Shown: positions 16,001 to 29,025 of the stretch, one piece after another
Position numbering within the stretch: position 1 is the stretch's first letter
How the letters are laid out: each line of letters opens with the position of its first letter
NCBI GenBank assembly: GCA_947650365.1
Contig: CANTAL010000101.1
Location: forward strand, 682,001-746,000
Origin: Chamaelirium japonicum
Taxonomy: Eukaryota; Streptophyta; Magnoliopsida; Liliales; Melanthiaceae
DNA length: 64,000 nucleotides
Direction: 5' to 3'
Program-made: the position numbers and the translations under genes
The notes under the pieces: generated by a model
What the model was told of the DNA's origin: nothing
The model's input: only the letters and a program-made list of their open reading frames with translations
Database searches by the model: none

Positions 16001-19000
16001 AATAGATCGTACGAATGAATTAGAATGGATCGTACGAAGGAATTAGAATGGATCGTACGAATGAATTAGAATGGATATATTCGTGCAAATGAATTAGAAT
16101 GGATCGTATGAATGTATTAGAATGGATCGTATGAGTGAATTAGAATGGATCGTACGAATGAATTAGAATGGATCGTATGAATGAATTAGAATGGATACAT
16201 TCGTGCGAATGAATTAGAATTGATCGTACGAATGAATTAGAATGGATCGTGCGAATGAATTAGAATGGATCGTACGAATGAATTAGAATGGATCGTACGA
16301 ATGAACTAGAATGGATACATTCGTGCGAATGAATTAGAATGGATCGTACGAATGAATTAGAATGGATCGTACGAATGAATTAGAATAGATCTTACGAATG
16401 AATTAGAATGGATCGTACGAATGAATTAGAATGAATACATTCATGCGAATGAATTAGAATGGATCGGACGAATGAATTAGAATGGATCGTACGAATGAAT
16501 TAGAATGGATCAAATGAATGAATTAGAATGGATTAGAATGGATCGTACGAATGGATTAGAATGGATCCTACGAATGGATTAGAATGGATACCTTTGTGCA
16601 TATGAATTAAAATGGATCGTACGAATGAATTAGAATGGATAATATTAATGAATTAGAATGGATCGTACGAATGAATTAGAATGGATACATTCGTGCACGA
16701 TCCATTCTAATTTATTCGCACGAATGTATCCATTCTAATTCATTCGTACGATCCATTCTAATTCACTAATATGATCCATTCTAATTCATTCGTACGACCC
16801 AATCTAATTCATATGCACAAAGGTATCCATTCTAATTCATTCGTACGATCCATTCTAATTCAGGATCGTACGAATGAATTAGAATGGATACATTCGTGCG
16901 AATGAATTAGAATTGATCGTACGAATGAATTACAATGGATCGTGCGAATGAATTAGAATGGATCGTACGAATGAATTAGAATAGATCGTACGAATGAAAT
17001 AGAATGGATACATTCGTGCGAATGAATTAGATTGGATCGTACGAATGAATTAGAATGGATCATATGAATGAATTAGAATGGATCTTACGAATGAATTAGA
17101 ATGGATCGTACGAATGAATTAGATTGGATACATTCGTGCGAATGAATTAGAATGGATCGGTCGAATGAATTAGAATTGATCGTACGAATGAATTAGAATG
17201 GATCGTACGAATGAATTATAATGGATCAAATGAATGAATTAGAATGGTTACATTCATGCGAATGAATTAGAATGGATCGTACGAATGGATTAGAATGGAT
17301 CGTACGAATGGATTAGAATGGATACATTCGAGCAAATGAATTAGAATGGATCGTACGAATGAATTAGAATGGATCGTACGAATGGATTACAATGGATCCT
17401 ATGAATGGATTAGAATGGATACCTTTGTGCATATGAATTAGAATGGATCGTACGAATGAATTAGAATGGATCATATTAATGAATTAGAATGGATCGTACG
17501 AATGAATTAGAATAGATATATTCGTGCGAATGAATTAGAATGGATCGTGCGAATCAACTAGACTGGATCGTGCGAATGAATAAGAATAGATCATACGAAT
17601 GAATTAGAATTGATCATACGAATTAATTAGAATGGATACATTCGTGCGAATAAATTAGAATGGATTGTATGAATGAATTAGAATGGATAGTACGAATGAA
17701 TTAGAATGGATCATACGAATTAATTAGAATGGATCATACGAATGAATTAGAATGGATCGTACGAATGAATTAGGATGGATCGTACGAATGAATTAGAATG
17801 GATACATTCGTGCGAATGAATTAGAATGGATTGTGCGAATGAATAAGAACAGATCGTGCGAATGAATTTGAATGGATCATACGAATGAATTAGAATGGAT
17901 CGTGCGAATGAATTAGAATGGATCGTACGAATGAATTAGAATGGATACATTTGTGCGAATGAATTAGAATGGATCATACGAATGAATTAGAATGGATCGT
18001 ATGAATGAATTAGAATGGATCGTACGAATGAATTAGAATGGATCGTGCGAATGAATTAGAATGGATCGTACGAATGAATTAGAATGGATCGTACGAATGA
18101 ACTAGAATGGATACATTCGTGCGAATGAATTAGAATGGATCGTACGAATGAATTAGAATGGATCGTACGAATGAATTAGAATGGATTTTACGAATGAATT
18201 AGAATGGATCGTACGAATGAATTAGAATGGATCGTACGAATGAATTAGAATGGATACATTCGTGCGAATGTATTAGAATGGATCGTACGAATGAATTAGA
18301 ATGGATCGTACGAATGAATTAGAATGGATCGTACGAATGAATTAGAATGGATCGTACGAATAAATTAGAATGGATACATTCGTCCGAATGAATTAGAATG
18401 GATCATACGAATGAGTAAGAATGGATCGTACGAATGAAATAGAATAGATTGTACGAATGAATTAGAATGGATCCTACGAATGAATTAGAATGGATCGTGT
18501 GAAAGAATTAGAATGGATTGTATGAATGAATTAGAATGGATCGTATGAATGAATTAGAATGGATCGTGCGAATGAATTCGAATGGATCGTACGAATTCAT
18601 TCTAATTCATTCATACAATCCATTCTAATTCTTTCACATGATCTATTCTAATTCATTCGTAGGATCCATTCTAATTCATTCGTACAATCTATTCTATTTC
18701 ATTCGTACGATCCATTCTTACTCATTCGTATGATCCATTCTAATTCATTCAGACGAATGTATCCATTCTAATTTATTCGTACGATCCATTCTAATTCATT
18801 CGTACGATCCATTCTAATTCATTCGTCCGATCCATTCTAATTCATTCGCATGAATGTATCCATTCTAATTCATTCGTACGGTCCATTCTAATTCATTCGC
18901 ACAATCCATTCTATTTCATTCGTACGATCCATTCTTACTCATTCATATGATCCATTATGGATACATTCGTGCGAATGAATTAGAATGGATCATACGAATG

Positions 19001-22000
19001 AGTAAGAATGGATCGTACGAATGAAATAGAATAGATTGTGCGAATGAATTAGAATGGATCGTAGGAATGAATTTGAATGGATCTTGTGAAAGAATTAGAA
19101 TGGATTGTATGAATGAATTAGAATAGATCGTATGAATGAATTAGAATGGATCGTACGAATGAATTAGAATGGATCATACGAATGAACTAGACTGGATACA
19201 TTCGTGCGAATGAATTAGAATGGATCGTACGAATGAATTAGAATGGATCGTACGAAAGAATTAGAATGGATCTTACGAATGAATTAGAATGGATCGTACG
19301 AATGCACGATCCATGCGAATGAATTAGAATAGATCGTACGAATGAACTAGAATGGATACATTCATGCGAATGAATTAGAATGGATCGTACGAATGAATTA
19401 GAATGGATCGTACGAATGAATTAGAATGGATCGTACGAATGAATTAGAATGGATACATTCGTGCGAATAAATTAGAATGGATCGAACGAATGAATTAGAA
19501 TGGATCGGACGAATGAATTAGAATGGATCGTACGAATGAATTAGAATAGCTCATACGAATGAATTAGAATGAATCGTATGAATGAATTAGAATGGTTAAA
19601 TTTGTGCGAATGAATTAGAATCGATCGTACGAATGAATTAAAATGGATCATATTAATTAATTAGAATGGATCGTATGAATGAATTAGAATGGATACATTC
19701 GTGCGAATGAATTAGAATGGATCATGCGAATCAATTAGACTGGATCGTGCGAATGAATAAGAATAGATCATACGAATGAATTAGAATGGATCGTACGAAT
19801 TAATTAGAATGGATACATTCGTGCGAATGAATTAGAACGGATTGTATGAATAAATTAGAATAGATCGTACGAATGAATTAGAATGGGTACGATCCATTCT
19901 AATTCATTCGCTGGAATGTATCCATTCTAATCCATTCGTACAATCCATTCTAATCCATTCGTACGATCCATTCTAATTCATTCGCATAAATGTAACCATT
20001 CTAATTCATTCATTTGATCCATTCTAATTCATTTGTACGATTCATTCTAATTCATTCGTCCGATCCATTCTAATTCATTCTCATGAATGTATCCATTCTA
20101 ATTCATTCGTACGATCCATTCTAATTCATTCGTACGATCCATTCTAATTCATTCGTAAGATACATTCTAATTCATTCGTACGATCCATTCTAATTCATTC
20201 ACACGATCCATGCTAATGAATTAGAATGTATCGTACGAATGAATTAGAATGGATCGTACGAATGAATTAGAATGGATCTTACGAATGAATTAGAATGGAT
20301 CGTACGAATGAATTAGAATGGATCATACGAATGAATTAGAATGGATCTTTCGAATGAATTAGAATGGATCGTACGAATGAATTAGAATGGATCGTACGAA
20401 TGAATTAGAATGGATACATTCGTGCGAATGAATTAGAATGGATCGGACGAATGAATTAGAATGGATCGTACGAATGAATTAGAATGGATCAAATGAATGA
20501 ATTAGAATGGTTACATTCATGCGAATGAATTAGAATGGATCGTATGAATGGATTAGAATGGATCGTACGAATGGATTAGAATGGATACATTCGAGCGAAT
20601 GAATTAGAATGTATCATACGAATGAATTAGAATGGATCGTACGAATGGATTAGAATGGATCCTACGAATGGATTAGAATGGATACCTTTGTGCATATGAA
20701 TTAGAATGGATCGTACGAATGAATTAGAATGGATCATATTAATGAATTAGAATGGATCATACGAATGAATTAGAATGGATACATTCGTGCACGATCCATT
20801 CTAATTCTTTCGCACGAATGTATCCATTCTAATTCATTCGTACGATCCATTCAAATTCATTAATATGATCCATTCTATTTCATTCGTATGATCCATTCTT
20901 ACTCATACGTATGATCCATTCTAATTCATTCGCACGAATGTATCCATTCTAAATCATTCGTACGATCCATTCTAATTCATTCGTACGATCCATTCTAAAT
21001 CATTCGTACAAACCATTCTATTTCATTCGTACGATCAATTCTAATTCATTAGCACGATCCATTCTAATTCATTCGTACGATCCATTCAAATTCATTCGCA
21101 CGATCCATTCTAATTCATTCGTATAATCCATTCTATTTCATTCGTACGATCCATTCTTACTCATTCGTATGATCCATTCTAATTCATTCGCACGAATGTA
21201 TCCATTCTAATCCATTCGTACGATCCATTCTAATCCATTCGTACGATCCATTCTAATTCATTTGCATGAATGTAACCATTCTAATTTATTCATTTGATCC
21301 ATTCTAATTCATTCGTACGATCCATTCTAATTCATTCGTCCGATCCATTCTAATTCATTCGCACGAATGTATCCATTCTAAACCATTCATACGATCCATT
21401 CTAATTTATTCGTACGATCCATTCTAATTCATTCGCACGAATGTATCCATTCTAATTCATTCGTACGATCCATTCTAATTCATTCGTAAGATCCATTCTA
21501 ATTCATTCGTACGATCCATTCTAATTCATTTGTACGATCCATTCTAATTCATTCGCACGAATGTATCCATTCTAGTTCATTCATATGATCCATTCTAATT
21601 CATTCGCACGATCCATTCTAATTCATTCGTACGATCCATTCTAATTCATTCGTACGATCCATTCTAATTCATTCGTACGATCCATTCTAATTCATTCGCA
21701 CGATCCATTCTAATTCATTCGTACGATCCATTCTAATTCTTTCACACGATCCATTCTAATTCATTCGTACGATCCATTCTAATTCATTCGCACGATCCAT
21801 TCTAATTCATTCGTACGATATATTCTAATTCATTCATATGATCCATTCTAATTCATTCGTACGTTCCATTCTAATTCATTCGCACGATCCATTCTAATTC
21901 ATTCGTACGATCCATTCTAATTCATTCGCACGATCTGTTCTTATTCATTCGCACAATCTATTCTAATTCATTCGCACGAATGTATCCATTCTAATTCATT

Positions 22001-22599
22001 CGTACGATCCATTCTAATTCATTCGTACGATCCATTCTAATTCATTCGTACGATCCATTCTAATTCATTTGTCTGATCCATTCTAATTAATTCGTATGAT
22101 CCATTCTAATTCATTTGTACGATCCATTCTAATTCATTCAAACAATCCATTCTAATTCTTTCACACGATCCATTCTAATTCAATCGTACGATCCATTCTA
22201 ATTCATTCGTGCAATCCATTCTATTTCATTCGTACGATCCATTCTTACTCATTCGTACGATCCATTCTAATTCATTCACACGAATGTATCCATCCGTACG
22301 AATGAATTAGAATAGATTGTATGAATGAATTAGAATAGATTGTATGAATGAATTAGAATGGATCGTACGAATGAATTAGAATAGATCGTACGAAGGAATT
22401 AGAATGGATCGTACGAATGAATTAGAATGGATCGTACGAATGAATTAGAATGGATCGTATGAATGAATTAGAATGGATCGTACGAATGAATTAGAGTGGA
22501 TCGTGCGAATGAATTAGAATGGATCGTACGAATGAATTAGAATTGATATATTCGTACAAATGAATTAGAATGGATCGTATGAATGAATTAGAATGGATC

Positions 22600-24560
22600 G
22601 TATGAGTGAATTAGAACGGATAGTACGAATGAAGTAGAATGGATCGTATGAATGAATTAGAATGAATACATTCGTGCGAATGAATTAGAATGGATCGTAT
22701 GAATGAATTAGAATAGATTGTGCGAATGAATTAGAATGGATCGTACGAATGAATTAGAATGGATACATTCGTGCGAATAAATTAGAATGGATTGTATGAA
22801 TGAATTAGAATGGATCGTACGAATTAATTAGAATGGATCGTACGAATGAATTAGAATAGATTGCGAGAATGAATTAGAATGGATCGTACGAATGAATTAG
22901 AATGGATCGTACGAAGGAATTAGAATGGATCGTCCGAATGAATTAGATTGGATCGTACGAATGAATTAGAATGGATCGTACGAAGGAATTAGAATGGATC
23001 GTACGAATGAATTAGAATGGATCATACGATTGAATTAGAATGGATCATACGAATGAGCAAGAATGGATCGTATGAATGAATTAGATTGGATCGTACGATC
23101 CATTCTAATTCATTAGCATGGATCGTGCTAATGAATTAGAATGGAATATACGAATGAATTAGAATGGATCGTAGAATGGATCGTACGAATGAATGAATTA
23201 GAATGGATCGTACGAATGAATTAGAATAGATCATAGGAATGAATTAGAATGGATCGTGCAAATGAATTAGAATGGATACATTCGTGCGAATGAATTAGAA
23301 TGGATCATGCGAATGAATTAGAATGGATCGTACGAATGAATTAGAATGGATATATTTGAACGAATAAATTAGAATGGATCATACGAATGAATTAGAATGG
23401 ATCGTACGAATGAATTAGAATGGATAGTGCGAATGAATTTGAATCGATCGTACGAATGAATTAGAATGGATCGTACAAATGAATTAGAATGGATCATACG
23501 AATGAGTAAGAATGGATTGTACGAATGAATTAGAATGGATCGTATGAATGAATTAGAATGGATCGTACGAATAAATTAGAATGGATACATTCGTCCGAAT
23601 GAATTAGAATGGATCATACGAATGAGTAAGAATGGATCGTACGAATGAAATAGAATAGACTGTACGAATGAATTAGAATGGATCCTAGTACGATCCATTC
23701 TAATTCATTCGTACGATCCATTCTAATTCATTCATATAATCCAGTCTAATTCTTTCACACGATCCATTCTAATTCATTCGTACGATCCATTCTAATTCAT
23801 TCGTGCAATCCATTCTATTTCATTCGTACGATCCATTCTTACTCATTCGTACGATCCATTCTAATTCATTCACACGAATGTATCCATTCGTACGAATGAA
23901 TTAGAATAGATTGTACGAATGAATTAGAATGGATCGTACGAAGGAATTAGAATGGATCGTACGAATGAATTAGAATGGATCGTACGAATGAATTAGAATA
24001 GATCGTACGAAGGAATTAGAATGGATCGTACAAATGAATTAGAATGGATCGTGTGAAAGAATTAGAATGGATTGTATGAATGAATTAGAATAGATCGTAT
24101 GAATGAATTAGAATGGATCGTACGAATGAATTAGAATGGATCGTACGAATGAATTAGAATGGATCGTACGAATGAATTAGAATGGATACATTCGTGCAAA
24201 TGAATTAGAATTGATACATTCGTCCGAAAGAATTAGAATAGATCGTATGAATGAATTAGAATGGATCCTATGAATGAATTAGAATGGATCGTGCGAATGA
24301 ATTAGAATGGATCGTACGAATGAATTAGAATGGATCGTGCTAATGAATTAAAATTGATCGAACGAATGAATTAGCATGGATCGTGCTAATGAATTAGAAT
24401 GGAAAGTACGAATGAATTAGAATGGATCGTGTGAAATAATTAGAAAGGATTGTATGAATGAATTAGAATGAATTCGTACGATCCATTCGAATTCATTCGC
24501 ACGATCCATTCTAATTCATTCATACGATCCATTCTAATTCATTCGTACGATCCATTCTAA
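22600..24560. repeat. Satellite segment duplicated 30.2 kb away, copy 1
   Basis: Collinear with about 52850-54800. Diagnostic variants match at an offset of 30,245-30,250: GATAGTACGAATGAAG (22620), the short inverted islet at 23094-23117, GGATCCTAGTACG near 23684, and the GTGCTAATG block near 24336. Confidence 0.85.
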
Positions 24561-26160
24561 TTCATTCGCACAAATGTATCCATTCTAATTCATTCGTACG
24601 ATCCATTCTAAATCATTCTCACGATCCATTCTAATTCATTCGTACGATCCATTCTAATTCATTCGCACGATCCATTCTAATTCATTCGTACGATCCTTCT
24701 AATTCATTCATACGATCCATTCTAATTCATTCGTACGATCCATTCTAATTCATTCGCACAAATGTATCCATTCTAATTCATTTGTACGATCCATTCTAAT
24801 TCATTCGCACGATCCATTCTAATTCATTCGTACGATCCATTCTAATTCTTTCACACGATCCATTCTAATTCATTCGTACGATCCATTCTAATTCATTCGC
24901 ACGATCCATTCTAATTCATTCGTACGATCCATTCTAATTCATTCGCACGAATGTATCCATTCTAGTTCATTCGTACGATCCATTCTAATTCATTCGTACG
25001 ATCCATTCAAATTCATTAGCACGATCCATTCTAATTCATTCGTACGATCCATTTTAATTCATTCATACAATCGATTCTAATTCATTCGTACGATCCATTC
25101 TAATTCATTCGCACAAATGTATCTATTCTAATTCATTCGTACGATCCATTCTAATTCATTCGCACGATCCATTCTAATTCATTCGTACGATCCATTCTAA
25201 TTCATTCGCACGATCTGTTCTTATTCATTCGCACAATCCATTCTAATTCATTCGCACGAATGTATTCATTCTAATTCATTCGTACGATCCATTCTAATTC
25301 ATTCGTACGATCCATTCTAATTCATTCGTATGATCCATTCTAATTAATTCGTATGATCCATTCTAATTCATTCATACAATCCATTCTAATTCATTCGCAC
25401 AAATGTATCCATTCTAATTAATTCGTACGATCCATTCTAATTCATTCGTATGATCTATTCTTATTCATTCGCACGATCCAGTCTAATTGATTCGCACGAT
25501 CCATTATAATTCATTCGCACGAATGTATCCATTCTAATTCATTCGTACGATCCATTATAATTCATTAATATGATCCATTCTAATTCATTCGTACGATCCA
25601 TTCTAATTCATTCGCACGAAAGTATCCATTCTAGTTCATTCGTACGATCCATTATAATTCATTCGTATGATCCATTCTAATTCATTCGCACGATCCATTC
25701 TAATTCATTCGCACGATCCATTCTAATTCATTCGTACGATCCATTCTAATTCATTCATACGATCCATTCTAATTCATTCGCACCAATGTATCCATTCTAA
25801 TTCATTCGTACGATCCATTCTAATTCATTCGCACGATCCATTCTAATTCATTCGTACGATCCATTCTAATTCTTTCACACGATCAATTCTAATTCATTCG
25901 TACGATCCATTCTAATTCATTCGCACGATCCATTCTAATTCATTCGTACGATCCATTCTAATTCATTCGTAAGATCCATTCTAATTCATTCGTACGATCC
26001 ATTCTAATTCATTCGTATGATCCATTCTAATTCATTCGCACGAATGTATCCATTCTAGTTCATTCGTACGATCCATTCTAGTTCATTCGTACGATCCATT
26101 CTAATTCATTCGTACGATCCATTCTAATTCATTCGTATGATCCATTCTAATTCATTCGTA

Positions 26161-26165
26161 CGATC
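26161..26165. repeat. Target site duplication, left copy (CGATC)
   Basis: CGATC immediately precedes the TG of the left LTR and is identical to the five bases after the right LTR. Five bases is the usual target duplication for Ty3/gypsy integrases. It lies at the boundary between two satellite units. Confidence 0.93.
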
Positions 26166-27307
26166 TGTTCGGGGGATTTTTTCGCTGGTCCGGGCGGGCT
26201 GCCTGCAAGACAAAGAAAAAGTGTTAGAACGGCTGGCTCCCTTCGGAGCGCAGACCCTCCGACGCTCAAGTCAGTCTCGATTGTACAACGACGAGCTTTA
26301 GTGGACCAAAGTGGAAGGGAATAGGGTTTCGAACCAGTACTATGGAGCCTAGGGGTGAGCATTTATAGCAATCGGCGCCCTACCGTGGCCCGACACGTGG
26401 AGATTCTTCCAGGGCCTTCTAGACCCCCACGATCCGGCTCGCGTGGGTCTCTGTCAGTCCTTGGTACTCACGCCCTGATATTCTTTGTTGCCGAGCCTGC
26501 CAGGCGGTTTGAGTGGGGAAGAGCATCTTTCTTGTCACTGCTAGGTGGCTATTCTGGAATGTTCAAGTCTGGGAGGTCTCGAACTGATTCGAGCGGGCTT
26601 CCGTGGACCACGTTTGTCCACGTAGCTTCCGTGGGGTTTCGACACCTGGCATCCTTTCATATATTGTGGGCGACCTCCGATGGGGAGCTAAGGTGAGCTC
26701 GCCCTCCATTGCTCCGCCTTCTCTTCCACATCTATCAAGAGTCGGACCTCGCGGGAGCGACCTCTTCGATAAACTGGGGAGTTCTGGCGAGCTTGGGCGA
26801 GCTCCTGAGCGAGCTTGGGCGAGCTCCTGCATGAGCTTGGGCGAGCTCCTGCGCGAGCTAGGGGCGTTTGTGGTGCCGGTATCTTTGTTATGCATGTCGG
26901 TCTAACTCCCGCTACCACTGCAAACAAGTTCTCGCGCGGGCTTGGCGAGCTCCTAGGCGAGCTCTGGCAAGCTCCTGAGCGAGTTTAGGCGAGCTCTTGG
27001 GCGAGCTTAGGCGAGCTCTTGGGCGAGCTTAGGTGAGCTCCTGGGCGAGCTCAGGCGAGCTCGGGCGAGCTTAGGCGAGCTCCTGGGCGAGCTTAGGCGA
27101 GCTCCTGGGTGAGCTTAGGCGAGCTCCTGGGTGAGCTTAGGCGAGCTCCTGGGCGAGCTCAGGCGAGCTCCAGCATGCTTAGGCGAGCTCCTAAGAGTGC
27201 TCTTTGCCTAGGCCCTTTCAGCCCAATATGGATCTCGCTCCCTGTCAAGGTGATTTGGTGAGCACAGAGGGGACGAACTCCAGGGCAGATTTGAGCTACC
27301 CCCAACA
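26166..27307 (-). repeat. 3' LTR (1,142 bp)
   Basis: The 3' LTR in element orientation, next to the polypurine tract. It has the same termini as the 5' LTR. The TATA-like sequence is at 26361-26367 and the G-box at 26394-26399. The GAGCT-rich 22-bp tandem repeat block at about 26780-27185 is longer here by 88 bp, which is four units. Small open frames on both strands within it reflect GC-rich repeats and are not genes. Confidence 0.95.
26941..27185. repeat. 22-bp tandem repeats in 3' LTR
   Basis: Imperfect tandem copies of a 22-bp unit of the form GCGAGCTCCTGGGCGAGCTT plus AG, with variants such as GGTGAGCTT and GAGCTCTTGG. Less regular copies extend back to about 26780. The corresponding block in the 5' LTR (about 39670-39835) has four fewer units. 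Copy-number change by slippage or unequal exchange is the simplest reading. Confidence 0.85.
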
Positions 27308-27319
27308 TTACCCCCTCCT
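27308..27319 (-). other. Polypurine tract
   Basis: Directly before the 3' LTR the minus strand reads AGGAGGGGGTAA, a purine-rich run suited to priming plus-strand DNA synthesis. Its position opposite the primer binding site agrees with the minus orientation. Confidence 0.85.
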
Positions 27320-27409
27320 GAGGGAGCGACCAAGGAGACTTTGGCGCTTGCTCAGGAGTCTTATTGTGCATGCCGGTCAAATTGGAAGCGCCAGTTATTG
27401 GCGACCTCC

Positions 27410-28610
27410 ACCTTCTGGGCTGCGGGCACCTACCGTGGGCGGTGTGCGCCGAGAGCTTTGATTACCAGTATTTCACAAACGCTGGGCGGGCCGCGAGCAT
27501 CAGCCATGAGCGATCTCCTTCCGGTGCGAGCTTGTCACACGCGGCCAGGGTCTGCTTCAGGCGAGCTTGGGCACCTGCCGTGGGCGGTCTGCGTCGAGAG
27601 TTTTGACTCCCAGTATTTCACAGATGTCGGGCGGGCCGCGAGCATCAGCCACGAGCGATCTCCTTCCGGTGCGAGCTTGTCACACGCGGCCAGGGTCTGC
27701 TTCGGGCGAGCTTGGGCACCTGCCATGGGCGGTCTGCGCCGAGAGTTTTGACTCCCAGTATTTCACAGATGTCGGGCGGGCCGGGAGCGTCAGCCACGAG
27801 CAATCTCCTTTCGGTGCGAGCTTGTCACACGCGGTCAGGGTCTGCTTCGGGCGAGCTGCGGGCACCTGCCGCGAGCGGTCTACGTTGAGAGTTTTGACTC
27901 CCAGTATTTCGCAAACGCTGGGCGGGCCGGGAGCGTCAGCCACGAGCGATCTCCTTTTGGTGCGAGCTTGTCACACGCGGTCAGGGTCTGTATCGGGCAA
28001 GCTGCGGGCACCTACCGTGAGCGGTCTGCGCCGAGAGCTTTGACTGTCAGTATTTCACAAACGCTGGGTGGGCCACGAGCCTCAGCCACGAGCGATCTCC
28101 TTCCAGTGCGAGCTTGTCACATGCAGCCAGGGTCTGCTTCGGGCGAGCTTGGGTGCCAGCCGTGGGCGATCTGCGCCGAGAGTTTTGACTCCCAGTATTT
28201 CGCAAACGCTGGGCGGGTCGGGAGCGTCAGCCACGAGCGATCTCCTTCCGGTGCGAGCTTGTCACACGCGGTCAGGGTCTTCATCGGGCGAGCTGCGGGC
28301 ACCTACCGCGAGCGGTCTGCGCCGAGAGCTTTGACTGTCAGTACTTCACAAACACTGGGCGGGGCACGAGCATCAGCCACGAGCGATCTCCTTCCGGTGC
28401 GAGCATGTCACATGCGGCCAGGGTCTGCTTCGGGCGAGCTTGGGCGCCAGCCGTGGGCGATCTGCACCGAGAGTTTTAACTCCCAGTATTTCACAGACGC
28501 TGGGCGGGCCGGAGCATCAGCCACGAGCGATCTCCTTCCGGTGCGAGCTTGTCACACGCGGCCAGGGTCTGCTTCGGGCGAGCTGCGAGCACCAGCCACG
28601 GGCAATCTTG
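27410..28610. repeat. 145/146-bp tandem repeat array, about eight copies
   Basis: Successive copies are marked by GAGAG after the CTGCGCC-like motif at 27451, 27596, 27741, 27887, 28033, 28178, 28324 and 28469, so spacing is 145 or 146 bp. Two subtypes differ around GCTTGGGCACC versus GCTGCGGGCACC. In the last half they alternate as a 291-bp dimer. The array sits between the polypurine tract and the antisense promoter. Overlapping open frames on both strands follow the repeat and are not credible genes. Confidence 0.93.
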
Positions 28611-28715
28611 TGACTTGGGTATCGCTCCGAATCTCCGACGGTCGCCTCAGTTTAAATATGGCGCGAGGCTCGATGCTGATATAATGAATCTCATCATGAG
28701 ATCCCGATCGGCGCG

Positions 28716-28923
28716 ACACGTGTCTTCTTCTTATTCGCTCCTTTTCCTGTCAATAAAGGACAGCGTCGGCGCCGGCGCAGCCTTTTCCCACGCGTGGTCC
28801 ACATGGCACTGCCTGATTGGAGAAAGGCGAGCGATCGCTTCAACCGTCAGCGTGTCGCCTCGTTGGGCGTGCTCGAGTATTAACTGTGGCCCGATTCACC
28901 TGCCTCTCACTTGCCTATAAATA
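28716..28923 (+). promoter_or_regulatory. Promoter of the antisense gene
   Basis: A strong TATA box, TATAAATA, lies at 28916-28923 within CCTATAAATAGG, about 100 bases before ATG 29026. A reverse CCAAT element (GATTGG) is at 28815-28820 and a palindromic G-box, ACACGTGT, at 28716-28723. The spacing suits a plant RNA polymerase II promoter independent of the LTR. Confidence 0.7.
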
Positions 28924-29025
28924 GGAGGCGGGGGGCGATTTTTTACCGCTGCGTGAAAAATAGCTCTCCCTTCCTTCTTTGCTTTCAGCTCGCAGCTCGC
29001 AGCTCTCTAGCACCCCCTTGCTCTT

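Larger units (their letters stand above)
1..26165. repeat. Left satellite array: 23-bp unit with 28-bp variant, many inversions
   Basis: Continuous tandem satellite. The 23-bp unit begins GATCCATTC and ends TTCGTAC (clean copy at 4086-4108). A 28-bp variant reads GCACGAATGTATCC at its start (copy at 4225-4252). Calling the GATCC strand F and its complement R, approximate blocks are: F 1-104, R-456, F-628, R-770, F-2983, R-3964, F-4479, R-6252, F-7101, R-8228, F-9393, R-9422, F-10795, R-12475, F-14906, R-15625, F-15876, R-16695, F-16862, R-18592, F-18957, R-19886, F-20213, R-20790, F-22297, R-23093, F-23117, R-23687, F-23892, R-24475, F-26165. The consensus is about 35% GC. No gene or unrelated sequence is visible inside. 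Open frames in it are periodic artefacts of the repeat. Boundaries were read by eye, accurate to about 10 bases. Confidence 0.97.

Noticed and set aside
1..26165. CRISPR-like regular short repeats
   Set aside because: Units are directly adjacent with no unique spacers, orientation flips often, there are no cas genes, and the embedded element is a plant retrotransposon.
1..26165. Similarity to human satellite II/III (CATTC-rich)
   Set aside because: The unit has several ATTC steps but a distinct 23-bp period with GTAC and GATC boxes. The inserted Tat-type element argues for a plant genome.
26355..26927. Overlapping open frames in the left LTR, repeated at 39084-39647
   Set aside because: They occur on both strands of both LTRs, overlap the LTR promoter region, and match no protein family I recognise.
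27341..28684. Several plus- and minus-strand open frames of up to 238 codons
   Set aside because: All follow the 145/146-bp tandem repeat in different frames and repeat the same peptides. No promoter or recognisable domain.
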